A DNA stretch of 7,403 nucleotides, taken from positions 1-7,403 of the forward strand of contig VYDF01000173.1 of assembly GCA_009843565.1 (NCBI GenBank), given 5' to 3'. Shown here in pieces: positions 1-5,457 of the stretch. Position 1 is the stretch's first letter; the number at the start of each line of letters is the position of its first letter. The translations under genes were made by a program, and so were the position numbers. This stretch comes from Acidimicrobiia bacterium. GTDB taxonomy: Bacteria > Actinomycetota > Acidimicrobiia > Acidimicrobiales > Bin134. The notes below the pieces were generated by a model that was not told the DNA's origin, searched no databases, and was given only the letters and a program-made list of their open reading frames with translations.

Positions 1-564
1 CAGTACCAGCGCTACGCCGAGACCCGGGTGGGCGAAATCGCCGCCGACTTGGGCGTGCACCCGGTGGATGCCATGTTGGACATCGCGGTGGCCGACAACC
101 TGGCGGCCACGTTCTACGCCAGCGGATCGTTCAACAACCCGGACCATCTGGTCGACCTGCTGAACTACCAGTGGGCGCTGCCCGGAGTGTCCGACGGCGG
201 CGCCCACACCCGCTTCTTGACGGCGGGGCGGTGGCCTACGGAACTGCTCATCAACGGGGTGCGCGACCGGGAGATCATCTCACTGGAGGACGCCCACTGG
301 CGCATGGCCGGTCTGCCCGCTCAGTGCGCCGGGTTTACCGACCGGGGAACCCTGACCCCGGGCCAGGCCGCCGATGTGATCGTCTACGACCTCGACAGCC
401 TGGCTATCGGGCCGAGCGAAAAGGTCCACGACATGCCCGCCGGCGAATGGCGCCGGGTGCAGCGGGCCTCGGGCTACCAATACGTGCTGGTCAACGGCGA
501 GGTCACCATCCAAGAGGACAAAGAAACCGGCACCTCGCCCGGTCGGTTGCTGCGTGAGCAGTAG
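1..564 (+). CDS. Amidohydrolase, N-acyl-D-amino-acid deacylase-like (C-terminal part; 5' end outside window)
   Basis: Frame 1 is open from the first base to TAG at 562-564 and gives 187 residues; the GTG at 28 is internal, so the gene starts upstream of the window. The piece holds the end of the metal-dependent amidohydrolase barrel and the C-terminal beta-sandwich. SDGGAH at residues 64-69 carries the late catalytic, metal-binding Asp of the superfamily. GTLTPGQAADVIVYDLDSL (about 116-134) and YVLVNGEVT (161-169) are the usual closing beta-sandwich signature of D-aminoacylase / amidohydrolase-3 proteins. By family the enzyme is a probably cytosolic, zinc-dependent hydrolase of an amide or cyclic amide, for example an N-acyl-D-amino acid. 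The substrate cannot be told from this part, because the N-terminal HxH motif and the carboxylated Lys/Cys region are missing. It converges on rsfS. Confident of family, not of substrate. Confidence 0.85.
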   Translation, partial: QYQRYAETRVGEIAADLGVHPVDAMLDIAVADNLAATFYASGSFNNPDHLVDLLNYQWALPGVSDGGAHTRFLTAGRWPTELLINGVRDREIISLEDAHWRMAGLPAQCAGFTDRGTLTPGQAADVIVYDLDSLAIGPSEKVHDMPAGEWRRVQRASGYQYVLVNGEVTIQEDKETGTSPGRLLREQ

Positions 565-623
565 TTCACTGAAACTCACTGATAGTAGTTGAAACGCCAT
601 TTTCCCCGGTAGAGTTCAGACGC

Positions 624-690
624 GCTGCGGGTCCCCGTCCGGCGTACGGGCCCAAATGCTCTGACCACCGCCGGATCGGGGACCCGTGGC
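624..690. terminator. Long imperfect hairpin between convergent genes, possible bidirectional terminator
   Basis: CGGGTCCCCG at 628-637 pairs perfectly with CGGGGACCCG at 677-686. CCGGCG at 639-644 pairs with CGCCGG at 669-674 across a small internal loop (T638 opposite AT 675-676). Four outer pairs, including two G-U (624-627 with 687-690), extend it to about 20 pairs around a 24-base loop at 645-668. It sits between the stop codons of the amidohydrolase (+) and rsfS (-), where a terminator for both would be expected. There is no T tract on either side, so it is not a classical intrinsic terminator. The rest of the 565-708 gap shows nothing else I can name. Confidence 0.5.
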
Positions 691-708
691 CACTGTACCG
701 GCCTGCGT

Positions 709-1089
709 CTAGGTCGGCAACGGGTTTGCGGCCAGGGTCGGGCAGTCCTTCCAGAGGAGGTCGAGGGCGTAGTAGTCGCGGGATGAAGCAGTAAAGATGT
801 GGACCACGAAGTCGCCGTAGTCCATCAGCACCCACTCGTAGTCGGAGAGGCCCTCGATGCAGATGGGCTTGGGACCGCCGATGAGATCCACCGCTTCTTC
901 GATGCGCTCGGCCAGAGCTCGCACCGCCCGGGTGTTGGCGCCGCTGGTGATTACGAAGTGATCGGTGATGACAAGCACTTCGCCCACATCAATGATGACG
1001 GTGTCGGCTCCGGGGCCCTCTTCTGCCGCGGCCGCTGCGGCCTCTACCCAATCCCCCACGACCATTGTGCCAGCGGTGCTGACGCTCAT
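709..1089 (-). CDS. rsfS: Ribosomal silencing factor RsfS (Iojap/YbeB family)
   Basis: 126 residues, a normal length for RsfS, which binds ribosomal protein uL14 on the large subunit and blocks subunit joining when nutrients are short. Family hallmarks in order: DTVIIDVGEVLVITDHFVI (29-47), SGANTRAVRALAERIEEA (49-66), WVLMDYGDFVVHIF (86-99) and the end motif YYALDLLWKDCP (106-117). The ATG at 1089 fits the usual family start a short way before the helix at 13-24. An in-frame GTG at 1137 would add 16 residues (MQDPPHRQ...) that do not look like the family. Neither start has a good Shine-Dalgarno. The gene follows the LytR_C gene by 72 bases on the same strand and is probably the last of the nadD operon. 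Function is certain; the start is less so. Confidence 0.92.
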   Translation of the reverse strand: MSVSTAGTMVVGDWVEAAAAAAEEGPGADTVIIDVGEVLVITDHFVITSGANTRAVRALAERIEEAVDLIGGPKPICIEGLSDYEWVLMDYGDFVVHIFTASSRDYYALDLLWKDCPTLAANPLPT

Positions 1090-1161
1090 ATGGCCATCAC
1101 GTCGATGCCCGCATTGCCTGTGGGGCGGGTCTTGCACTCATGCGGCGATCACGATCTCACT

Positions 1162-2298
1162 CTAACCGTCTCCCGACATCAGATGGGAGAAATCTGCTCC
1201 GAACGTCACCGTTATATCTATTGAGGCGTCGGGCTGCTCCTCGGCGATCACCGAGCCGGTGCCCAGGGCATCTCTATAGGCCTCGGCGTAGGGGGCGAAG
1301 CCGGCATCGTGGTAGGCAACTTTGGTGGTCTCCCAGCCGAACTCAGCGGCATTGCCAATACGCGTGATGTGGGCTCCGGCCCGGCTGAGCTCCCGGGCCG
1401 CTCCCTTCGTGAGCTCAAGGTCGCCGACGCCGTTGAGCAGCCGAACCCGGGGCAAGCTCCCAGCCGCAGCCGAGATGGGAAACGGGATTACCTCGTTCAC
1501 CTGCCTGCTGACATGCTCCGAATTCAATACCACTGAACCGTGGTCATCCACCCCCCCAGTGATCGTACTTATGAGCACTTCTCCCCCAGCCAGGGCCCGC
1601 CCGAATCGGCCCATCCCTCGGTCGGTTTCACCAGGGATTACGTCCGGCGCGGTTGACGCCTCCACCTCCCCCAGCCAACCTCCCCAGAACGACACGTGGC
1701 GAGACAGGCCGAAAAGCGGTGATTCGCCTGGACTGCGACCGGCCAGATAGGGGCCAACATCGGCCGCCGCCAAGGACACCCCCCCGGACCCAATCAGGGT
1801 TTCTCCTTCAGGGCCCAGCAGGGGAACGGTACTCATGAACTCAACCGGCTCCACGGCTGACACCAATACTGCCCAGCCGACATCGTCCACCACCTGCGCC
1901 TCGCCGGGGCGAACACCCAACAGCTCGGCCACCGAATCGGCCACTCCAGTGCTGCCGGATTCTGACCACCGGTCGCTGAGGAGCCCGCTGGAGATTCTTG
2001 TCTCCGGTGCCATGATCAGCACTGCCCCTTCGACTCCGGGATCGGTCAGCACCAGCAGCGTGACCCCATGGAGGCGGTCGCCGTTGGCGTGGATCAACAG
2101 CAGTGTGGGCGTTGGTTCCACGAATGCTTCGAATCCGGGGGCGGTGGGATCGACGGGCACACTCACGTCGGTGCCGTCGCTGCTCCCGGATATGGCCGAC
2201 CACCCGAACCAGACCAACAGCGGTACCGCTGCGGCCAGCCCCAACAGCACCACCGGCCAGCCCCAGCGCCACCGGCCAAGACGGCCGCGCTCACTCAT
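1162..2298 (-). CDS. Membrane-anchored LytR C-terminal-domain protein with LCP-like middle
   Basis: 378 residues. The basic N-terminus (RGRLGRWRW) followed by a hydrophobic segment at about 14-34 indicates one signal-anchor helix with the rest outside the cell. Residues about 284-370 match the LytR_C domain: VRLLNGVGDLELTKGAA (285-301), LSRAGAHITRIGNA (304-317), TTKVAYHD (324-331) and the end DITVTFGADF (361-370). The middle (about 63-270) resembles a degenerate LytR-CpsA-Psr phosphotransferase domain, but the expected Asp and Arg catalytic positions look like Gly78 and Glu99, so I doubt it is a working cell-wall polymer ligase. The ATG at 2298 overlaps the nadD stop by 8 bases and has AGAGGG five bases upstream, which supports the start and translational coupling. 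Its place between nadD and rsfS recurs in actinobacteria. Its precise role is unknown; a cell-envelope function is inferred. Confidence 0.75.
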   Translation of the reverse strand: MSERGRLGRWRWGWPVVLLGLAAAVPLLVWFGWSAISGSSDGTDVSVPVDPTAPGFEAFVEPTPTLLLIHANGDRLHGVTLLVLTDPGVEGAVLIMAPETRISSGLLSDRWSESGSTGVADSVAELLGVRPGEAQVVDDVGWAVLVSAVEPVEFMSTVPLLGPEGETLIGSGGVSLAAADVGPYLAGRSPGESPLFGLSRHVSFWGGWLGEVEASTAPDVIPGETDRGMGRFGRALAGGEVLISTITGGVDDHGSVVLNSEHVSRQVNEVIPFPISAAAGSLPRVRLLNGVGDLELTKGAARELSRAGAHITRIGNAAEFGWETTKVAYHDAGFAPYAEAYRDALGTGSVIAEEQPDASIDITVTFGADFSHLMSGDG

Positions 2299-2863
2299 AC
2301 AGGCCCTCTTGGCGGATGTAGGAAAGCGCGGCAGGAGGAATCAGCCCGTCAAGCGGCTGGCCGGCATCAGCCCACTGCCGCACCTGGGTGCTGGACAGGT
2401 CGAGCAGCGGGCAGTCGACCACCTGGTGGGCCACCGGCGGGCGCTGGCCCATCGCGCCGGGTCGGTCAACCACCACGATCTCGGCCATCTCGGCGATCTC
2501 CTCATAACGGTGCCAGGTGTCGATGCTGGCCGCGGCATCGCTGCCCAGGATGAGAAAAAGCGAGACGCCGGGGTTATCGCCTCGGTATGCCTTCAGGGTG
2601 TCCACCGTGTAGGTAAGGCCGCCCCGGTCGATCTCAACCGACGAGGCCACCACCCCGTCGATGTCCTCTACGGCGGCCTCCACCATGGCCAGTCGATCCT
2701 GAGCAGGGCTGAGGCGGGGTCGGTCCAGCTTCTGCCACGGTTCGTTGGCCACCATTAACTCGACCCGATCGAGTTGCAGCGCCGCCTGCACCCGAACGGC
2801 AACCGCGATGTGGCCGACATGAACGGGGTCGAATGTGCCCCCGAAGATCCCGATGCGGCTCAC
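2291..2863 (-). CDS. nadD: Nicotinate-nucleotide adenylyltransferase NadD
   Basis: 190 residues from the chosen GTG. The enzyme transfers AMP from ATP to nicotinate mononucleotide to make deamido-NAD in the cytosol, a step of NAD synthesis. The nucleotidyltransferase signature GGTFDPVHVGH is at 8-18, with the two catalytic His at 15 and 18. LMVANEPWQK (36-45) is the actinobacterial form of the substrate loop, LGSDA is at 106-110, and SSTQVR (157-162) is the ATP-binding ISSTxIR motif. The frame stays open to 2956, but the extra 31 residues do not resemble the family; the strand begins exactly at SRIGIFGG with GTG at 2863. No Shine-Dalgarno precedes it, while a -10-like TACACT lies just upstream, so the mRNA may be leaderless. 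It heads the minus-strand operon with the LytR_C gene and rsfS. Confidence 0.95.
   Translation of the reverse strand: MSRIGIFGGTFDPVHVGHIAVAVRVQAALQLDRVELMVANEPWQKLDRPRLSPAQDRLAMVEAAVEDIDGVVASSVEIDRGGLTYTVDTLKAYRGDNPGVSLFLILGSDAAASIDTWHRYEEIAEMAEIVVVDRPGAMGQRPPVAHQVVDCPLLDLSSTQVRQWADAGQPLDGLIPPAALSYIRQEGLYE
2304..2309 (-). promoter_or_regulatory. Ribosome binding site of the LytR_C gene
   Basis: Read on the minus strand this is AGAGGG, five bases before the ATG at 2298 and inside the end of nadD. It decides the start of the LytR_C protein and fits coupled translation with nadD, whose TGA lies at 2293-2291. Confidence 0.6.
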
Positions 2864-2898
2864 AGATGGCAGTGTACGAAACCAAGAGACAGCTTCAC
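2864..2898 (-). promoter_or_regulatory. Candidate leaderless promoter of the nadD operon
   Basis: On the minus strand TACACT (2876-2871) matches the actinobacterial -10 pattern TANNNT. It is seven bases before the GTG at 2863, which would place the transcript start at or one base before the start codon. Sixteen bases upstream of it is GTGAAG (2898-2893), a weak -35. The lack of any Shine-Dalgarno before the GTG agrees with a leaderless message. Inferred from spacing only. Confidence 0.4.
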
Positions 2899-2991
2899 TG
2901 CCACCCCCCGTGTGGCGTGGCCCCCAATAATTCGTGCGGGATTTGACGCAACGCAACGGTAATTTCGCGAGTCAATAGTGAAAGGCAATCG

Positions 2992-3017
2992 GGAACAAAT
3001 CAGCGGGCGGATCGGTT
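2992..3017 (+). promoter_or_regulatory. Candidate ECF-type (SigR/SigH/SigE-like) promoter of the sigma factor gene
   Basis: GGAAC at 2992-2996 is followed after 18 bases by GTT at 3015-3017. This is the layout of promoters read by actinobacterial ECF sigma factors of the SigR/SigH class (GGAAT/C - 18 or 19 - GTT). A start at about 3024 would leave a leader of about 25 bases that carries the ribosome binding site. In mycobacteria sigB is transcribed from promoters of this kind. The motif is short, so chance occurrence is possible. Confidence 0.35.
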
Positions 3018-3040
3018 GCAATTGACGAAGACAACAAGAC

Positions 3041-3045
3041 AGGGA
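3041..3045 (+). promoter_or_regulatory. Ribosome binding site deciding the sigma factor start
   Basis: AGGGA lies three bases before the ATG at 3049. It favours that ATG over the in-frame TTG at 3016, which has no such site. The ATG also puts the N-terminus right at sigma region 1.2 (DDSTGQYL). Confidence 0.6.
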
Positions 3046-3048
3046 CAA

Positions 3049-3882
3049 ATGGACGATTCAACAGGCCAATACCTCAACGCAATCGGCTTGGTGCCGCTCC
3101 TCACCAAAGAAGACGAAGTACGACTTGCTCAGACGATCGAGCGCGGTCGCGAGGCCCAAGCCCGATTGGATGCCGGAGAAGTCAACCCCCGGCTGCGAGC
3201 CCAAGTTAGGGAAGCGGCAGCAGCCAAGGATCGCTTCATCCGAGCCAACCTACGCTTGGTGGTGAGCGTCGCCAAGAAGTACCCCCTGCCCACCGGCATG
3301 GAACTGCTGGATCTGGTTCAGGAGGGGAACCTGGGGCTAGATCGGGCGGTGGAGAAATTCGACTGGCGCAAGGGGTTCAAGTTCTCCACCTACGCCACGT
3401 TCTGGATACGCCAGTCCATCGGCCGGGCGCTCGATCAGAAGGCCAATCTGATCCGGCTGCCGGGAGAGCGGGCCGCCAGCCTGCGGGCCGCGGTGCGCCA
3501 AGCCACCGGAGGCGGCGAAGAACTGGACACCGAGCACGCCCTGCTCCATCGGCTCACTTCGCTCACCTCGCTGAACGCCACCGTGGGCGACGACAACAAC
3601 AGTGAGCTGGTAGACCTCCAGCCCGACGTCGGTCCCGGCCCCGAAGACCTGGCAATGGCCGCCGATCAGTCGGCCACCCTGGCCGGGCTGCTAGGAGAGC
3701 TGGACGATCGGGCCCGCTTCGCGGTGGAAATGCGCTACGGGCTCATAGACGGACAGCGACACAGCTACCGAGAGATCGGCGAAGCCCTGGGACTTACCTC
3801 GGAGGCCATCCGCCGGATTATCGGGCGATCACTGGACTCGGTTCGGGCTCAAGCCGAGCTGCTGGACATCGACGCCGCGTAG
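3049..3882 (+). CDS. RNA polymerase sigma-70 family factor (group 2-like, divergent)
   Basis: 277 residues; directs RNA polymerase to a subset of promoters. In order: region 1.2, DSTGQYLNAIGLVPLLTKED (3-22); region 2, FIRANLRLVVSVAKKY (63-78), LLDLVQEGNLGLDRAVEKFD (86-105) and KGFKFSTYATFWIRQSIGR (108-126), which is the core-binding and -10 recognition part; a short region 3 (about 139-173); the region 3.2 finger SLNATVGDD...VDLQPD (174-193); region 4, LDDRARFAVEMRYGL (218-232), then helix-turn-helix YREIGEALGLTSEAIRRIIG (240-259). There is no long region 1.1, so it is not the primary factor. Region 3 is about 17 residues shorter than in E. coli sigma-70, and several promoter contacts differ, which suggests altered specificity. 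It is divergent from nadD, with no anti-sigma gene beside it. A SigB-like stress or stationary-phase role is only an inference. Confidence 0.88.
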   Translation: MDDSTGQYLNAIGLVPLLTKEDEVRLAQTIERGREAQARLDAGEVNPRLRAQVREAAAAKDRFIRANLRLVVSVAKKYPLPTGMELLDLVQEGNLGLDRAVEKFDWRKGFKFSTYATFWIRQSIGRALDQKANLIRLPGERAASLRAAVRQATGGGEELDTEHALLHRLTSLTSLNATVGDDNNSELVDLQPDVGPGPEDLAMAADQSATLAGLLGELDDRARFAVEMRYGLIDGQRHSYREIGEALGLTSEAIRRIIGRSLDSVRAQAELLDIDAA

Positions 3883-3895
3883 CAGTCCTTATATT
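3863..3895 (+). promoter_or_regulatory. Weak candidate promoter of the DAHP synthase gene
   Basis: TATATT at 3890-3895, just after the sigma gene stop, matches the -10 consensus at five of six positions and stands out in GC-rich DNA. TGGACA at 3863-3868 resembles a -35 box, but the 21-base spacer is too long for a standard promoter, so the -10 may work alone. A start near 3902 would give a leader of about 33 bases. Read-through from the sigma gene is equally possible. Confidence 0.3.
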
Positions 3896-3934
3896 CGTGT
3901 TGCCGCACACCCGACGGCCGGCAGCGATTTTGCT

Positions 3935-5308
3935 ATGCGTTCGGCCCCGGTCGAAGCCTCAGGCACGCCCCACACCGCTGGGCCTCCCGAGTCTTGGCGC
4001 GACCGGCCCGCCGCCCAGCAACCGCAGTGGCCTGACCAAGCCTCATTGGACCAGGTGCGCAAGACCCTGGCCGATTTGCCCCCGCTGGTTTTCGCCGGGG
4101 AGGCCCGCCAGCTCCAGAGCCAGCTCGGTGAGGCGTGCGCGGGCCGGGCATTCGTCCTTCAGGCCGGGGACTGCGCCGAGTCGTTCGACGACATGACGGC
4201 CGACAACATCCGGGACAAGCTGAAGGTCATCTTGCAGATGGCCGTGGTGCTGGCTTTCTCGGCCGGTGTGCCCACGGTGAAGATCGGCCGGATAGCAGGC
4301 CAGTTCGCCAAGCCCCGATCGTCGTCTACCGAAGTAGTGGACGACGTGGAGCTGCCCTCCTTCCGCGGGCACATGGTCAACGACATCAGCTTCTCGAAGG
4401 ACTCCCGCGCCGCCGATGCCGAGCGCCTGGTGCGGGCCTATCACCAGTCGGCGTCCACGCTCAACCTGCTGCGGGCTTTCACGAAGGGGGGCTACGCCGA
4501 TCTCCGCCAGGTTCACATGTGGAATCAGGAGTTCATCGCCGCCAGCCCCGAAGGGCGGCGCTACGAGCGGGTGGCCGACGGCATCGACGCCGCCCTGCGG
4601 TTCATGGCCGCCTGCGGGGTATCCACCGATGCGCCGGAACTGCACCAGGTGGACTTCTACACCAGCCACGAGGCCCTGGTGCTGGACTACGAGGAGGCCC
4701 TCACCCGCCAAGACTCCATAACCGGCCAATGGTACGACTGCTCGGCTCACATGCTGTGGATCGGCGAGCGGACTCGTCAGCTGGACGGCGCCCATGTGGA
4801 GTTTATGCGGGGCATCAAGAACCCGTTGGGCTGCAAGCTCGGGGCCACCGCATCGCCGGCTGAGGTGCTCGAACTGTGCGAGATCCTCAACCCCAACCGC
4901 ATTCCCGGTCGGCTCACCCTCATCAGCCGCATGGGCTCTGAGAAAGTGGCCGAAGCCTTGCCCCCGCTGCTGACTGCGGTGCGCGATGCCGGCCACCCAG
5001 TGCTGTGGGAATGCGATCCGATGCACGGCAATACCTACACCACCGCCGGCGGGCGCAAGACCCGTCACTTTGAGGACGTGATGGCCGAAATCGACCGGTA
5101 CTTCACCGCCCACGCCGAAGCTGGCACCTGGCCGGGCGGCATCCATGTGGAGATCACCGGCGATGATGTGACCGAATGCGTGGGCGGGGCCGAAGCCATA
5201 AGCGACGACGACTTGGAGCTTCGCTACGAGACCATGTGCGATCCCCGCCTCAACGGCCCTCAGAGCCTGGAATTGGCCTTTCGACTGGCCGAGCGTCTCA
5301 GCGACTGA
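3935..5308 (+). CDS. aroG: Class II (plant-type) 3-deoxy-D-arabino-heptulosonate 7-phosphate synthase
   Basis: 457 residues, close to the M. tuberculosis class II enzyme. It condenses phosphoenolpyruvate with erythrose 4-phosphate in the cytosol, the first step of the shikimate pathway to aromatic amino acids. The four metal ligands expected from the mycobacterial structure are in place: Cys80 (QAGDCAES), His364 (DPMHGN), Glu406 (HVEITGDD) and Asp436 (CDPRLN). Substrate-binding Arg/Lys positions are also seen: GRIAGQFAKPRSS (118-130), WIGERTR (275-281), Lys301 and SRMG (331-334). One oddity is NPLGCKLGATASP (296-308), where most relatives have VKVGPT. The first 30 or so residues are a variable extension; in this enzyme group the N-terminal part contributes to allosteric control. 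The ATG at 3935 has no Shine-Dalgarno but is the only start in the frame that keeps the conserved N-terminus. It follows the sigma gene by 52 bases. Confidence 0.95.
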   Translation: MRSAPVEASGTPHTAGPPESWRDRPAAQQPQWPDQASLDQVRKTLADLPPLVFAGEARQLQSQLGEACAGRAFVLQAGDCAESFDDMTADNIRDKLKVILQMAVVLAFSAGVPTVKIGRIAGQFAKPRSSSTEVVDDVELPSFRGHMVNDISFSKDSRAADAERLVRAYHQSASTLNLLRAFTKGGYADLRQVHMWNQEFIAASPEGRRYERVADGIDAALRFMAACGVSTDAPELHQVDFYTSHEALVLDYEEALTRQDSITGQWYDCSAHMLWIGERTRQLDGAHVEFMRGIKNPLGCKLGATASPAEVLELCEILNPNRIPGRLTLISRMGSEKVAEALPPLLTAVRDAGHPVLWECDPMHGNTYTTAGGRKTRHFEDVMAEIDRYFTAHAEAGTWPGGIHVEITGDDVTECVGGAEAISDDDLELRYETMCDPRLNGPQSLELAFRLAERLSD

Positions 5309-5329
5309 CGCGGCGCCAATTCTCTTTTT
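5288..5329 (+). terminator. Probable intrinsic terminator overlapping the DAHP synthase stop codon
   Basis: GCC (5288-5290) and GCGTC (5293-5297) pair with GACGC (5307-5311) and GGC (5312-5314), giving an eight-pair stem with a two-base bulge and a nine-base loop. A T-rich run (TTCTCTTTTT, 5320-5329) follows after five bases. The stem contains the stop codon TGA at 5306-5308. It would separate aroG from the sulfite reductase operon. Confidence 0.45.
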
Positions 5330-5335
5330 CGGATT

Positions 5336-5360
5336 ATTCGGACCAAATCACTCGGGATTT
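5336..5360 (+). promoter_or_regulatory. Operator-like site 1 upstream of the sulfite reductase gene
   Basis: The 25-base element begins ATTCGGACCAAATC and ends TCGGGATTT. Its first 11 bases differ at one position from those of the site at 5391, and its tail matches that site again after one inserted base. It covers the start of the candidate -35 box at 5359. It reads as a degenerate copy of a transcription-factor site; the factor is unknown. Confidence 0.45.
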
Positions 5361-5387
5361 GATTTCAGGCCGCTACCCTGATAAACA
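5359..5387 (+). promoter_or_regulatory. Candidate promoter of the sulfite reductase - cysH operon
   Basis: TTGATT (5359-5364) is a reasonable -35 box. After a 17-base spacer comes TAAACA (5382-5387), preceded by TG at 5379-5380 as in extended -10 promoters. A start near 5394 would fall inside operator-like site 2, with site 1 overlapping the -35 box. The -10 match is weak (three of six). Confidence 0.35.
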
Positions 5388-5390
5388 ACT

Positions 5391-5414
5391 ATTCGGATCA
5401 AACTAGTCCGATTT
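5391..5414 (+). promoter_or_regulatory. Operator-like site 2, imperfect inverted repeat
   Basis: ATTCGGA at 5391-5397 faces TCCGATT at 5407-5413 across nine bases; six of seven positions are symmetric. The same sequence recurs in direct orientation 55 bases upstream (site 1). It lies over the predicted transcript start, a position typical of repression. Inference: a sulfur-responsive dimeric repressor, for example an Rrf2/CymR-type protein, although no regulator gene is in the window. Confidence 0.5.
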
Positions 5415-5447
5415 AGCTGAACCCCACTTCGATCCCCAACACCCTGA

Positions 5448-5453
5448 AGAAGG
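5448..5453 (+). promoter_or_regulatory. Ribosome binding site of the sulfite reductase gene
   Basis: AGAAGG four bases before the ATG at 5458 is a clear Shine-Dalgarno, and it fixes the start. Confidence 0.6.
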
Positions 5454-5457
5454 TCCG

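Noticed and set aside
799..1224. 141-codon open frame on the plus strand
   Set aside because: Antisense to rsfS, which has clear family motifs; nothing recognisable in this frame.
1551..1785. Two runs of seven C (1551-1557 and 1779-1785) as frameshift sites in the LytR_C gene
   Set aside because: The reading frame is intact through both and the LytR_C domain is complete, so no frameshift is needed.
1835..2758. 307-codon open frame on the plus strand
   Set aside because: It runs across the LytR_C gene and nadD in antisense, and its Ser/Thr/Pro/Arg-rich product has no family signature.
2943..2948. TTGACG as a -35 box for the sigma gene
   Set aside because: No -10-like hexamer lies 16-19 bases downstream; the nearest, AATAGT at 2974, is 25 bases away. 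A second TTGACG at 3022 is too close to the start codon.
2864..2956. Longer nadD start at 2956
   Set aside because: The added 31 residues do not resemble NadD, and they would run through the candidate promoter.
4043..5146. 367-codon open frame on the minus strand
   Set aside because: Antisense shadow of the DAHP synthase gene, with no recognisable motif.
5309..5457. Riboswitch in the sulfite reductase leader
   Set aside because: I found no SAM-type or other known riboswitch core; repeats and promoter-like elements explain the region better.
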